Shown one piece after another: positions 1 through 9,888 of a stretch of DNA of 25,271 nucleotides. Each line of letters opens with the position of its first letter. The first letter of the stretch is position 1. Origin of the DNA: Entrophospora sp. SA101 (Eukaryota; Glomeromycota; Glomeromycetes; Entrophosporales; Entrophosporaceae); assembly GCA_958430865.1 (NCBI GenBank), contig CAUDNR010000627.1, forward strand, positions 2,594-27,864, given 5' to 3'. A program made the position numbers and the translations under genes. A model generated the notes under the pieces. It was not told the origin of the DNA. It saw only the letters and a list, made by a program, of their open reading frames with translations, and did not search any database.

Positions 1-391
1 CGTGTGACACACAAAGTTTTTATATTAAAAATGAATGAATTGGGAGAATTGAAAATTTTGAAATCGGTATTGCGGATCTTTTATCACGTGATACTAATAA
101 AGAGAATGCAACGTGACAAACCTATTTTAAAACACGTGACTGTAAAAATTTTATTGCATTTTTGATTGTGAATTTTTTCCCAAATCAGTCACTGTGGCGC
201 AGAAAGTTGTAGGGACTATATAGGTGTCCTGCACCATATACAAAATAAAATTTTTTTTTGTACACATTTAATTTGTGTCACATGATTTGATCATAAGTTT
301 CGATCTAGCAGATCTCTTGATTTAACAGATAAATTTTCTGGAAAAAAATATCCGTTAAATCGAGACTCACTGTGTACCTCATTATAACAGA

Positions 392-769
392 TCATTGAGG
401 CCAAACCAATATGTTCATTATAACGAGGTGTGACTGTATCATATATAGTAAATTTCGTGTTACCTACACTCTACCCTTAACTTGTATGGTTGGTTCAGCC
501 TAAAAACTCCTATTGCTGTGCCATGCAGCCAAATTTCAAAGTAGCAATTTTGTAATTTGTTCAAAAATGTAATAAAATTTTCATTGAGGCCAAACCAATA
601 TGTTCATTATAACGAGGTGTGACTGTATCATATATAGTAAATTTCGTGTTACCTACACTCTACCCTTAACTTGTATGGTTGGTTCAGCCTAAAAACTCCT
701 ATTGCTGTGCCATGCAGCCAAATTTCAAAGTAGCAATTTTGTAATTTGTTCAAAAATGTAATAAAATTT
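392..769. repeat. Perfect 189-bp tandem duplication
   Basis: Copy 1 (392-580) and copy 2 (581-769) are identical base for base by eye, with a period of 189 bp. Each copy carries the same pogo-like terminal motif ending in GTGTGACTGTA (copy 1 near 428-438, copy 2 near 617-627). The lack of any difference in such AT-rich, decaying DNA means either a very recent duplication or an assembly artefact. There is no coding content in the unit. Confidence 0.9.
413..436. mobile_element. Solo terminal end of a Tc1/mariner-pogo-like element
   Basis: The bases before 437 end in CGAGGTGTGACTG followed by TA. Read on the other strand this begins CAGTCACACCTCGTTATAA, the typical look of a pogo/Tigger terminal repeat beside its TA target site. 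A second, related end lies at 5166 and others at 8506 and 25201. I do not find the partner end, so this is called a fragment. Confidence 0.4.
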
Positions 770-1260
770 TTCAAAAAATAGGACTTCACTTGAATTTAGT
801 TTTCTTCCTGCCAAATTGAGATACAATAGTCAAGAGCTAGTCTAAATTTGGCAACATTTTCCTAAATTTAGAAATGATCATAGTGGACAAATTCCTCAAG
901 AGCATATGGTGCGGGTCATCTAAAGACATCAAATGCTGTGCCACACTGCCAAATCTTCAAATCCCAAAATAGTAATGATACTCTTTTGTGTCACGGGATT
1001 ATAACATCACATGACTCATTCGTTAATTAGTATTATATAGCAATGTTACTATTACTATTGCTATTACGAATAATTCATAAATGGAAACATTATCCAGGGT
1101 CCTGGTCAGTGTTGAAATTTCGTTGTGTAACCAGTACAAATTTAGAAACTATCTCCAAAAATTAAAAAGTTGATTGGTGTGTAATGTTACACCCCCACAT
1201 TCCCCACACCGAATTTTCAACACTGGTCCTGGTAAGAGTAAACAAGCATAATACTATATA

Positions 1261-2030
1261 TATAAAATCTAAGTGATTGTGTAACAATTTTATATATTAA
1301 TAAATAATATTAATAATAAGCACAGATTATACTTGTAAAAACCAAGGTCTGTTTGTTATATTCACTCTCATTAATTCTGATGTATAAGATCTAAGTGATT
1401 GCGTAACAATTTTTTATATTAATACAGTGTGTTAAGAAAAAAATGGCGGTGACAAAAAATTGCATATCTCAACAATTACATAACATAATTAAATAAATTT
1501 AGATTCGTTTGAAAGTTTATCAAATTACCTTGTTAAATAAAAAAAATAGACATGATATGCTATTGCCAATTTTCTGTAAAGCTAATTCATATCTTTTTTT
1601 TAAAACTTTGCAAAATTTTTGTCTCTGAAATTTTAACATGGAAATTTTTAATAATAAGCCTGACACAAAAATATACATAATAATCATACAAAAAATTATA
1701 CCAGTGTGTAATCAAAGTTCTGGAGATTATATATATAAACTTTCATACTTCCAGATTTTCTAGAATTTTGTCAATTGGAAATAAAAGGAATTTGATTATT
1801 TTGAAAAAAACAATTTAATGTGTAAATTTCTTTAATAATTGCTCTAAAGCCTACATAATAACATGCTTCAAAAATTTCATATGTTATAATCTAAGATCCT
1901 CCAATTCTCTGTTATAATTTTCATCATATAATTTTGGCTACCTTTTCATTAAAAACAATATTTTTACCAACCACCGTTTTTTTCTTAACACCCTGTAAAT
2001 ACTTATACAAACCAAGATTTGTTTTTTATA
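1261..2030. repeat. Older tandem duplication, second arm split by a MITE
   Basis: Arm A (1261-1360) begins with TATAAAATCTAAGTGATTG and ends with a CCAAGGTCTGTTTGTTATA-like stretch. Arm B resumes at 1383 with TATAAGATCTAAGTGATTG, is interrupted by the element at 1425-1995, and continues at 1998-2030 with CCAAGATTTGTTTTTTATA. The two arms differ at several bases. Arm A therefore shows roughly what the uninterrupted site looked like. Confidence 0.65.
1425..1995. mobile_element. Tc1/mariner-like MITE, 571 bp, TA target duplication
   Basis: The left end reads CAGTGTGTTAAGAAAAAAA and the right end, on the opposite strand, reads CAGGGTGTTAAGAAAAAAA. About 24 of the first 27 bases agree between the two ends. 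TA dinucleotides flank both ends (1423-1424 and 1996-1997). The interior has no protein-like open frame, so this is a non-autonomous element. TA target choice and terminal repeats of this kind are established for the Tc1/mariner superfamily. Assignment to a particular family is not possible from the sequence alone. Confidence 0.75.
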
Positions 2031-3620
2031 TACAAGCTAGTATTAGGCTACTTAACTTTTAAGCATTTCTATTATAGTGTTGCTATGATAGTTTCATTTC
2101 ATCAATTAATATTATAATAAATTAATAACCTATAAATAATTATAAATCAGTCTCTTATAATTAAAGTCAAAATTTTTCTAACACAACCTTTCAAGTAGTT
2201 ATAAGTGACTTTGTAGTAGGGAACACTTTGGCACAATTGTTGCTGCTGAATTTGTTTTAGTTTGCATATTAATTGGAAGGAGATCTTAAAATAAGTGTGA
2301 AGAAAAGAAACACTTCTGACCTAGTGTAGAATAACCAATATTTAAGCTAGCCTTTTCTTTTAACTGTTGTTAAAAGTCCCAGTCTGGCTCTAAAAATTTC
2401 ATTATGGTTGAAAATCACTTGCTATATGAAAAACTGAGTCTTTTTTTTGAAGTGGATGATAATAATTCTATTTGTGTAATGTCTATATTTATATTGAATG
2501 ACACTTGATCTGCAATGTCCTGCAACTAATAGTAAAGTACATGTTTTAAAAAAGAATAGAACTCTACAACAAATAATTTTTTTGAGAAAATCTCTCTATT
2601 ACATTAAACTAAAGGCATATCCTATCAACTAATAGAGCTATTTTTTTAAAAGGTAGGACAGAAAGTGACTTCTATACTTTTAAAATTCGCCCAAAATTTA
2701 GGAGGTCTTTAGACTGAGCCAACTATAGCTTGATTATTTATGGCCTCAAAGATGGTGCTGTTGTTGAAGCTAAACCAAAAGGATGGAATTATTTATTAAA
2801 AACTTGATCATTTTAGAATTATTTTATTATTATATATATATTTAATGTGCAACATAAGAAAATGATCCTCACTGTAAAAATTTATCCTTTCAGTTGTTAT
2901 GAACAGTCACATGATACACTCTACCCTTAATGTAAATTTTTTTTTAAATAAAAAATTTTTTTAACCTCACACCTTGTGATAATCTTTAATTATTGGTTCT
3001 ACCCTATTAAAATCAATATAGAATATGTATATTTTAATACATAGCACATCTTTCATCAAGGTCAGAAAACTGGTTTAGTGACCTTTTTTTTGTATACTAT
3101 TACATTTTTTATAAAATTATTTTTTTATTTTCTTCAGAAAAATGATTGGCAAAAAGAATTTTTACTTTTGTCATGATGTCATTATGATCAGATGATTTAA
3201 AGCTAAGTTTAAAAATTTCCAAAAAGGCAAGAAATAAGAAAATCAAAAAATTCTGGTGCACAAACTAAAATTAAAGTTTGCAGGCAAATTTGCCTGCAAG
3301 AATATTGAAGGGATAGTAAAATTCATGTTACCCTTAACATTAATAGTCAAATGATTTGTCACACTAAACGATTGGGAAGTTGTGTTTTTTGAAATTTTTT
3401 GGCAATCAATGTCGAAATTCTATACATTAATAAAATTAGCCAAATTTGAGACACATATTTTTCAAGCATGGTGGATATTCTTATAATTGGTAATGATTTT
3501 CGTCGATCAGATTACACAAAAAAGAAAATTTGATTGGCCGAATAGATTACACAAAAATTTAGAGAAGAGGCTTTGTGACATATAAGTTTTATCAAGTAAG
3601 ATATTGGAAGCAAATAATGC
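2031..3620. other. Gene-free stretch
   Basis: I find no supported gene on either strand. The only structured item is the perfect palindrome at 3278-3299, listed separately. A sequence at about 3467-3482 (AGCATGGTGGATATTC) recurs inverted near 4504-4518, which could mark ends of an element enclosing the minisatellite, but the match is short. Confidence 0.45.
3278..3299. repeat. 22-bp perfect palindrome
   Basis: The sequence is built from the half-site TTGCAGGCAAA followed at once by its exact reverse complement, with no spacer. A related word (TTTGCCTGCAA) recurs in the GC-richer island near 21825. It could be a protein-binding palindrome or the fused ends of a lost element. Function is unknown. 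Confidence 0.7.
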
Positions 3621-4165
3621 AAAACCATTAATTTAACAATAATCAAGAACAAACTACCTTGTTCCTATTATTTATGAAATAAATATATATTATACAAATT
3701 TAACAAATTTATTAATTTAACAAGAATTATAAAACTACCTCATTTCTATTATCTATGAAATAGATATAAATATATTATACAAATTTATTGATTTAACAAT
3801 AATTATAGAAACAACTTACCTTGTTTCTTTTGCTTGCATTCTAAGGAAATAAACCCATTAATTTATGGAACAAACACCCTGTTTCTATTATCCACACCTA
3901 ATAACAAGAAAAAATAAATATATTATACAAAACCATTAATTTAATAATAATTATAAAATGACTATCTTGTTTCTATATCCATGTCTATAACAAATAAATA
4001 AATAAAAAAATATATTATACAAAACTATTAATTTAACAATAATTATAGAACAACCACCTTCTACTATTCATCATTTATTCATCTAATAATAAGAAATAGA
4101 TATACAAAGTAAATATATTATACCAAACTATTAATTTAACAATAATTATAGAATGAATACCTTGT
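3621..4165. repeat. Degenerate minisatellite, about seven units of 70-100 bp
   Basis: Units begin near 3621, 3705, 3781, 3850, 3929, 4020 and 4123. Each starts with a version of AAACCATTAATTTAACAATAA, continues with an ACCTTGTTTCTATTAT-like block, and ends with ATATATTATACAAA. Units vary in length and carry substitutions, so the array is old. There is no open frame across it. Confidence 0.75.
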
Positions 4166-4786
4166 TGTATCCCCCTTCAGTTTTTCCTTTAGTAGCTTCA
4201 TTTATTGTTTAAAAGTTTTAGTTTCTTTACTTGTTTTTCTATACTTCGGAGCCTACTCTAATTTCGTTGCAAATTACACATCTGCCGCATAATAACATAT
4301 TGGAAATGTTAGTACTAAGTAAAGTATGTCAAAATCGCGGATGCCGACGGATGCAGCTGGAATTAAGTTTAAAAAACGTCAAAGAATATCTCTGTAAAGT
4401 TACAGTTGTGTCACGCGTCAACGTATACCCATTTTAATTGAGCACACGGTTTTTTTACTTTAAAAATTACGTTGCACAGCATAAAAAATTGGTGCAACAT
4501 TCGAATGTCCACCATGCTATTAAATGTATTAAAAGTGTTGAATGTTAAATCATGGTTGTGCTATATTTTTGTTTCAATGATCGACACATTTTGCCATCCA
4601 TTTCTATATGATATACTGTGTAACTGAACTCTACCCCTAAATTTAAATTTTATTTAGCATTACACTTGTGTAACTCGGAAATTGGCCAATTCCCAAAATT
4701 TTTATTGATACTCTAAAATTTTATTGGAATGGCCAGAATTTATAATAGGATTTCGCACCCTGGTGCAATTGGATATTCATCGAATA
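4166..4786. other. Gene-free stretch
   Basis: A 68-codon open frame at 4231-4437 opens with TTG, has no upstream signal and no recognisable motif, so I do not call it. A short hairpin (CACCCTGGTG) lies near 4757-4766. Nothing else is supported. Confidence 0.4.
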
Positions 4787-5166
4787 CAGTCAAAGTGTTC
4801 GTTATAGAGAGCATTCAATATAAAGAACCGTTGATCATATCATTTCATGATCACGTGATCGTGGTTTGAATAATTTATTGGCAAATAATAATTTTAAATT
4901 TTTTTGTCAATAATACTGTAAAATTTTTTTTTATGTTATAACAATAATAAATAATTTATGTTACATGGGAGTTTGTTATAGAGAGCATTATCTATTATAT
5001 AAACTTGCATTTGGTTCCCTCAAAGACAGTTCATTATACAGAATATAAATTTAATTATAAAGTTTGTTATAGAGAGCAAATTTAATTAATAAAAAATCAG
5101 GAAAATCTTAGTTCATTATAGAGAGCAGTTTGTTTCTTGGAGGTTTGTTATAGAGAGTTTTGACTG
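4787..5166. mobile_element. TA-flanked pogo-like MITE, 380 bp, with internal direct repeats
   Basis: The left end reads CAGTCAAA and the right end TTTGACTG, with TA on both sides (4785-4786 and 5167-5168). The inverted part is short (8 bp). Inside, a GTTYRTTATAGAGAGC-type word occurs six times in the same orientation, at about 4797, 4971, 5029 (degenerate), 5062, 5111 and 5143. The right-most copy runs straight into the terminal repeat. There is no coding potential, so the element is non-autonomous. Direct sub-terminal repeats are candidate transposase-binding sites, which is an inference. Confidence 0.7.
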
Positions 5167-5168
5167 TA

Positions 5169-6224
5169 TTTGAATATTCATGATTGACAGAAATCAATAT
5201 TCAAATATTCATGATTAAAATCACTACACATGTCATAAAGGGGTGTTACACTTATGTTTTTAATAGTGAGTGTCATAATTAATTTCTATTTTCTACCATC
5301 AAAATCACCAAACCAATTTGGGCTGCATGTATATTCCTGTTGGTAAAGTGACACAGACCCTATTGTAATTATAAGATTGTCCAAAAATTATAAATCCATT
5401 TGAATCTAATTCCAATCAAGTTTACCTGTTTAGTATCCACTGGTTTGACAAAAATAAACCATATCCAAACCATAGTGTGGGAATCCCCAATTATCTTTCG
5501 TACCAAGAACCTGGACCAGCATAATTAGAGTCACTAGAAGAGCTAGTGAGTTACCTATATACACAGTGAATCACATTTAAAGCTCCACATGAGCCAGCTC
5601 ATGAGGAGCTTTAATCACATTAATTAACCAAACTCAGATTGCATGCTGACAATGGTATATCAATACTTTTGGAATAAACATTGGCAATAATCTTAGCCTA
5701 AAAATCTTAGCCTAAAGTTTTATTATTAAATTACTAAACCTGGAACATACTTTTCTATTTTTGGATGATAATATCAATGATTTTCACCACAATTACCCCT
5801 GCTTTTTTATATTTACAGTCAAAGCCCATTAAATCCATAGGTCTGGCACAGCAAATTTTATGAATTTATTGAATTGTTCCATTATCAAGAGAATATAAAA
5901 GGATAAGATTTTTAGAAAAAAATGAATGAGATTGGCTACTTATATATGAATTTAAAGAGTGTGATTTCATTCATATATGGTGACATATACAAAAGTCAGA
6001 GAGTTATGAATTATTGAATTATTCCAATTATCAAGATTTTGTTACTACTATAAACAAAGAGCATTTTGTTGAAGTTATTGGCTTCTTCATTAAGAATATA
6101 AATGTGTGGTGTTAAAGAATGAAGTTTGTTCCAATTCCAAATAAACTATGTTTTATATTGTGTTAAAATGTAGAATTTTCCAAATGTCTAAATAGCTACT
6201 GCAGTGGATGGATTTGGATTGGGA
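5169..6224. other. Gene-free stretch with two hairpins and one pogo-like end
   Basis: The hairpins are at 5532-5548 (CACTAG / CTAGTG) and 5579-5612. At 5816 a TA followed by CAGTCAAAGCCCATTAAAT resembles a pogo-type left end. A possible right end lies at 8506, but the two agree well only over the first eight bases. No open frame is convincing. Confidence 0.4.
5579..5612. repeat. Near-perfect 34-bp hairpin
   Basis: AAAGCTCCACATGAGC is followed after a 2-nt loop by GCTCATGAGGAGCTTT. Fifteen of sixteen positions pair. The words AATCACATT on both sides form a short direct repeat. No gene is close enough to make it a terminator, and a compact transposon footprint is equally possible. Confidence 0.6.
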
Positions 6225-6477
6225 TAGAGATGTTAATTGATTAATTTTTTGTAATCAATAATCAATTATAATTGATTTTTGATTTGTAATCAATTTTTAC
6301 ATTGCAAATAGTAGTAGTATTAGCTTTATTTGTTTTATGCTTATGAGTTAACAACTTTTACATATTACAGTATTAATAAAATGAAAGAATCTAGGTCACA
6401 TGTCCAAAACACAATTGGATGTCACTTCAGTAAATTCCGTTTTATTTACAACATAAATTTTAAAATTTTATCTTTTA

Positions 6478-6633
6478 TTATTCTTTGATGGGTAAAAAAT
6501 TATCAACAAATTTTTTGATCTGTTTCAAAAAAAGAATATGGTCAACAGACTGTGAGCTAAGTCTATTTCATAACAAAGTAATTTGTTGTCCTGCATCAGA
6601 GAAAAGTTCTTCTGAAGGAACTGATGAAGAAGG
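6478..6633 (-). pseudogene. hAT transposase C-terminal (hATC dimerisation) remnant
   Basis: Read on the minus strand from 6633, the frame gives SSVPSEELFSDAGQQITLL, then a TGA, then NRLSSQSVDHILFLKQ, and ends at TAA (6478-6480). This follows the hAT dimerisation-domain pattern (S-x-P-S-E-x-x-F-S-x-A-G, then K/x-R-N-R-L, then a short helix ending in LFLK). Immediately upstream, in another frame, EPLNIWHSFF fits the usual P-L-x-W-W segment, so a frameshift lies near 6633. The rest of the transposase, including its catalytic residues and BED finger, is not visible. The copy is dead: one nonsense codon, one frameshift, and most of the gene missing. Confidence 0.7.
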
Positions 6634-6773
6634 AATGCCAAATATTTAATGGTTCATTTTCTTTAATAGGAAGCACTTGGGGTATGTTTTTATATGATTC
6701 AAATTCATCTCTGTCTAATTTGGCTATTTCTCTAGTTGAGACTTCTAAATTAAAATTGTTTCAAATATTAATA

Positions 6774-6808
<35 letters not shown>

Positions 6809-7080
6809 TTATTATTATTATTATTTATTACTACTACTATTGTTGTTGTTGTTATTAGTGCTGCTATTATTATGCTTATAATGTTTAGAATGAAGTATGT
6901 ATATTAAATTATGTATGAATTTGTTTGTTAGGCTATGGCATTTAATTTTTAAAACCAGACTTCTAAAATTAAAATTGTTTCAAATATTACTATACTATTA
7001 TCATTATTACTATTGCTATTATTATTGTTATTATCATTATTACTATTGCTATTATTATTGTTATTATCATTACTACTGTT
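6774..7080. repeat. Two related trinucleotide-rich arrays
   Basis: Array 1 (6774-6872) is (TAC)n turning into (TAT)n and (TGT)n. Array 2 (about 6988-7080) is a mixed TAT/TAC/TGT/CAT run with a 33-bp period near 7005-7070. Both are preceded by the same GACTTCTAAA(A)TTAAAATTG unit (6740 and 6958), so the leader and array were duplicated together, about 218 bp apart. Open frames across these arrays (poly-Tyr, poly-Leu) are by-products of the repeat. Confidence 0.8.
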
Positions 7081-7254
7081 AATTTATTTAACACTTGATT
7101 TTTTTTCGATTTTTTCAATTAAATCAATAATCAATTTATAATCAATTATAAAATTTTGTCAATAACTTTTAATCAATTGTGGGACACATAATCGATTTTA
7201 TAATTGATTGTGGAAAAATCAATTTTTGTATAATTGATTAACATCCCTATTTTC

Positions 7255-7860
7255 ACCCCTTGTTCTTTCTTCAGAATACTTCTAATGGTGCTATAATTCT
7301 TGGGTTCCATAGTAGATCTGATGTAAATTAACTTCATATTAACTATTTTTATGTAGAGGTAATTCTATATATCATTTAATATTAAGAAAAAAAAAAATAT
7401 AACAAATGGGGGGATTTTAATAATCACATTACTAAATTTTGATCCCTGAAATTCTCAGCAATACAAATGTTCACTTTGGTTTTGTTGCAGCATGTCCCAT
7501 ATAATAACAATGAATTATTCACTGATATTACTACTAACCTTCATAAATTTGATAGAATTTCTATATAGCAGCAATTACCCAATGTTTTGTGTGTTAGGAC
7601 AGGTGGCACAAGTGCTTTTGGTGTTTTGTTTACCTTCTCAAGTATAGCATCTAAATCCTAGTGTTGAGATATCCACTCAGACCTAGACACAACAGAATTT
7701 TGCTCAATAATTTGATGAACTTTAGGACAAAGGCATAATTGTTGTTCTTCATCAGCAATCTCAATTGATTGATAAATAGGCTGTCTTCTTGCTGATCAAA
7801 TTGGAGCAAAATTCTTTGTGCCACTGTTTTAAGGAGAGGCTGTTCTATATATATAATACA
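7255..7860 (-). pseudogene. Dispersed repeat copy with decayed coding sequence
   Basis: On the minus strand, 7255-7500 aligns by eye with the plus strand at about 18075-18300, including the shared words GGCATGCTGCAACAAAACC (one difference) and CTACTATGGAACC. Upstream on the minus strand the frame still reads like protein: QSIEIADEEQQLCLCPKVHQ and, after a TAG, DLDAILEKVNKTPKALVPPV. Near 7290-7320 it reads LLWNPRIIAPLEVF before a TGA, and that TGA is shared with the other copy. I do not recognise the family. The repetition and decay suggest a transposon-derived or multicopy gene. The copy ends next to the hAT element boundary at 7249. Confidence 0.55.
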
Positions 7861-8490
7861 TCAATGAAAATTATGAAAACCAATCTAAACATCCAATCAT
7901 GAATTTTATTTGAAATCTCACATCTAGATTCAGAATTTAGGTTGAGGAACCCATTATTGTTTGCTAATAAAGTTTAAATGATGCAGATCATCTATGTATT
8001 AATTGCTTATAGTAAACAATAGGTCAGCTTCAAAATACTAAAACAAAAATTTAATTGATAATAATAAGTTTTATTATTCATGATTCAAGTTTCAAACTTT
8101 ATCAACTAGTTTTTTCTCAAGAATTGGTCGAGCATTAGCTTTTTGAAAATTCCAAATTTTATTATTGCATATTATTATTATACCAACACTTAAAAATATT
8201 GACTGAGGTTGTGTAATTATAATAGGAGCATAGTTGTTTGTTATACGATTATTTATAATAACATCTATGTGAAAATTCAATCGGTCATATGAAAACAAAA
8301 AATTTTTTTATTACTAGTATACTTTTGTCAACTTTAAAATCTCCAGATCAAGTTAGGTCAAATATTTTGAAGGGTAGTTGGTTCCTTATAATAAATTTGC
8401 ATCACAATGAATTTTTTAAAATATTAATATAAATTCATTGAAATGTAATTAGTAATTTGGTATAACGAATTTTAGATGATAGATTCATTG
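7861..8490. other. Gene-free stretch
   Basis: A 68-codon minus-strand frame (8092-8298) has AT-rich composition, no motif and no splice context, so I do not call it. No repeat or hairpin stands out. Confidence 0.4.
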
Positions 8491-8506
8491 AAACGAGATT
8501 TGACTG
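8485..8506. mobile_element. Solo pogo-like terminal end
   Basis: The bases ACGAGATTTGACTG are followed by TA (8507-8508). On the other strand this begins CAGTCAAATCTCGTTTCAAT, similar in style to the other pogo-like ends in the window. A partner at 5816 is possible but weak beyond the first eight bases. Confidence 0.35.
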
Positions 8507-9527
8507 TAATTAATGTAAATAGGTATCTGAAAACTTTTGTTTAGAAGGTATAATAAAAATACAAATAACTTTTTGGTGAAATGGTTAATATTATTATTTA
8601 TCAATTTATCATTGATTTTATTTTTAATAAATGTAGAGTAAATTCAGCGGCAAAGTTATATTCTTCTAAGATAGTACTGTTACTAGGCGACGAAAAACAA
8701 TTGAACATTTAAAATTATCATATTATCATATATTGTTTATTATTCATTTATTGTTTATGAAAGTCATGAACGCGTGATTATATAGATAGATGCCAGAAAA
8801 TTTCTGCTTGCACAAAGGAAAATTCAAAGGAAAACTTTGACGAAAAGAAAAATATTACTGAAATATTTCTATGGATGACGAGCAGGAAATTTTGATGGAA
8901 AAAGAATTTTTAGATTTTTACCTGAAGAGATTTTCATAAAAAGAGAATACTAATTAACCGACATGTATATACTGTATGTATAGGCGATTTGTTTTCATGT
9001 ATTTTGGAAAAATAACCATGGGAAATAACTCTTTTGAGAATATTTCCAGAGTTTCGACTCGAACTTCAATCACAAAACCAAAAGTATTAACTTGTATAAA
9101 AAAATGGTACTACTATTTTACGTTACGAAACAAATCTCAAAGAACTCTTGGGGATGTGAACTTTTCCATATATAAAAATTTATTATTAATATTAACATTT
9201 GTTGTAAAAGAATAATATTCTTTACATGACGTTTTATTGAAAATTTATTCAAATCAGTTTTTAAAAATATTTCTTCTTGAATTTTATTCTCTCAAATAAT
9301 ATTTTTAATTAATTATCTTCTCTAAATTTTATAATAACTATTTTCCATGGCCTGACAAAAAATTAAAAAAAAAAAAATCTTTAAATCATTTCCAAAGCTT
9401 GATTTCTTATTGTAAACACGCTTTAATAATTTAGCTCATATAATAATTGAATATTAATTATAATTTATTAACTAGACTTCCAAAAAGAAAACAAAAACTT
9501 ACAGCAATGAAAAAAAACTATCAACTA
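8507..9527. other. No supported gene; two short unplaced frames
   Basis: A 22-codon frame starting ATGGATGACGAGCAGG (8871-8939) reads MDDEQEILMEKEFLDFYLK and looks protein-like. A 79-codon frame (8976-9215) follows it in another frame. I could not join them with good splice sites, neither shows a known motif, and nothing upstream resembles a promoter. They may be remains of one gene or chance. Confidence 0.25.
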
Positions 9528-9809
9528 TCAACTATAACAATATTTTTCGTCATAGATGGTAAAATTCTCAGACCTATGAATTTCTGGATTAGTGCTCAAG
9601 ATCTTGGCGAAAGATTCATGTGGATGAAATAATTCTAAAAGTTGCAAGAATCCATGAAAAGCAGATAGTGCACCTTTATGAAATTTACCTTTGTTAAGAG
9701 TAAATCTTGAGTAAATGTGGATTTTTAATACAGATGAAACTGGCCTTATTTTATTGTATATTTCCAAATCAAGCTCTTTTATTCCAGGAAAAACAAAGGA
9801 CTGCTTATT
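9528..9809 (-). pseudogene. Unrecognised coding-like segment
   Basis: The frame begins with TTG, not ATG, so an upstream exon is implied if it is real. GAATAAGCAG just upstream could be a splice acceptor. It reads with a balanced composition (segments such as FVFPGIKELDLEIYNKIRP and KGALSAFHGFLQLLELFHP), unlike the AT-biased noise around it. I do not recognise a family. I tried to join it to the minus-strand coding segment upstream (9889-10310), but the phases do not agree, so the two may be unrelated or the gene may be broken. Confidence 0.3.
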
Positions 9810-9888
9810 CAAAATTAATTTAAAGAGAGGTTAACCAATGCAACTGGTACAAGAAAACTTAAACCAATTGTAATCAAACCAAGATGTT

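Larger units (their letters stand above)
1..1260. other. Gene-free AT-rich stretch with repeat debris
   Basis: I see no open frame with protein-like content on either strand. The stretch contains an imperfect inverted repeat (316-331 against 349-364, 14 of 16 bases pairing, 17-nt spacer), a pogo-type element end at 413-436 and the 189-bp tandem duplication listed separately. Confidence 0.5.
6225..7249. mobile_element. Decayed hAT-type element, about 1 kb
   Basis: The left end reads TAGAGATGTTAATTGATT and the right end, on the opposite strand, reads TAGGGATGTTAATCAATT. Both ends continue into long AATCAATTATAATTGAT-like sub-terminal runs. The TIR style and the hAT transposase C-terminus inside (6478-6633, minus) agree on the superfamily. 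I do not find a matching 8-bp target duplication, so the insertion is old or an end is misplaced. Trinucleotide arrays expanded inside it. It abuts the dispersed repeat copy that begins at 7255. Confidence 0.55.

Noticed and set aside
4231..4437. 68-codon plus-strand frame
   Set aside because: It opens with TTG, lacks motifs and splice context, and its composition follows the local bases.
6624..7082. Two plus-strand frames rich in Tyr and Leu
   Set aside because: They are translations of the trinucleotide arrays and of the antisense of the hAT remnant.
8092..8298. 68-codon minus-strand frame
   Set aside because: Ile/Asn-rich composition expected from AT-rich DNA, with no motif or neighbour support.
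5816..8506. A single 2.7-kb pogo-like element using the ends at 5816 and 8506
   Set aside because: The ends agree well only over eight bases, and the interior is filled by unrelated hAT and dispersed-repeat sequence with no DDE core.
8871..9215. Short frames MDDEQEILMEK... and the 79-codon frame after it
   Set aside because: Somewhat protein-like, but they could not be joined by plausible splicing and match nothing I recognise.
9447..9632. 61-codon plus-strand frame
   Set aside because: Partly antisense to the better minus-strand segment 9528-9809, and low-complexity at its start.
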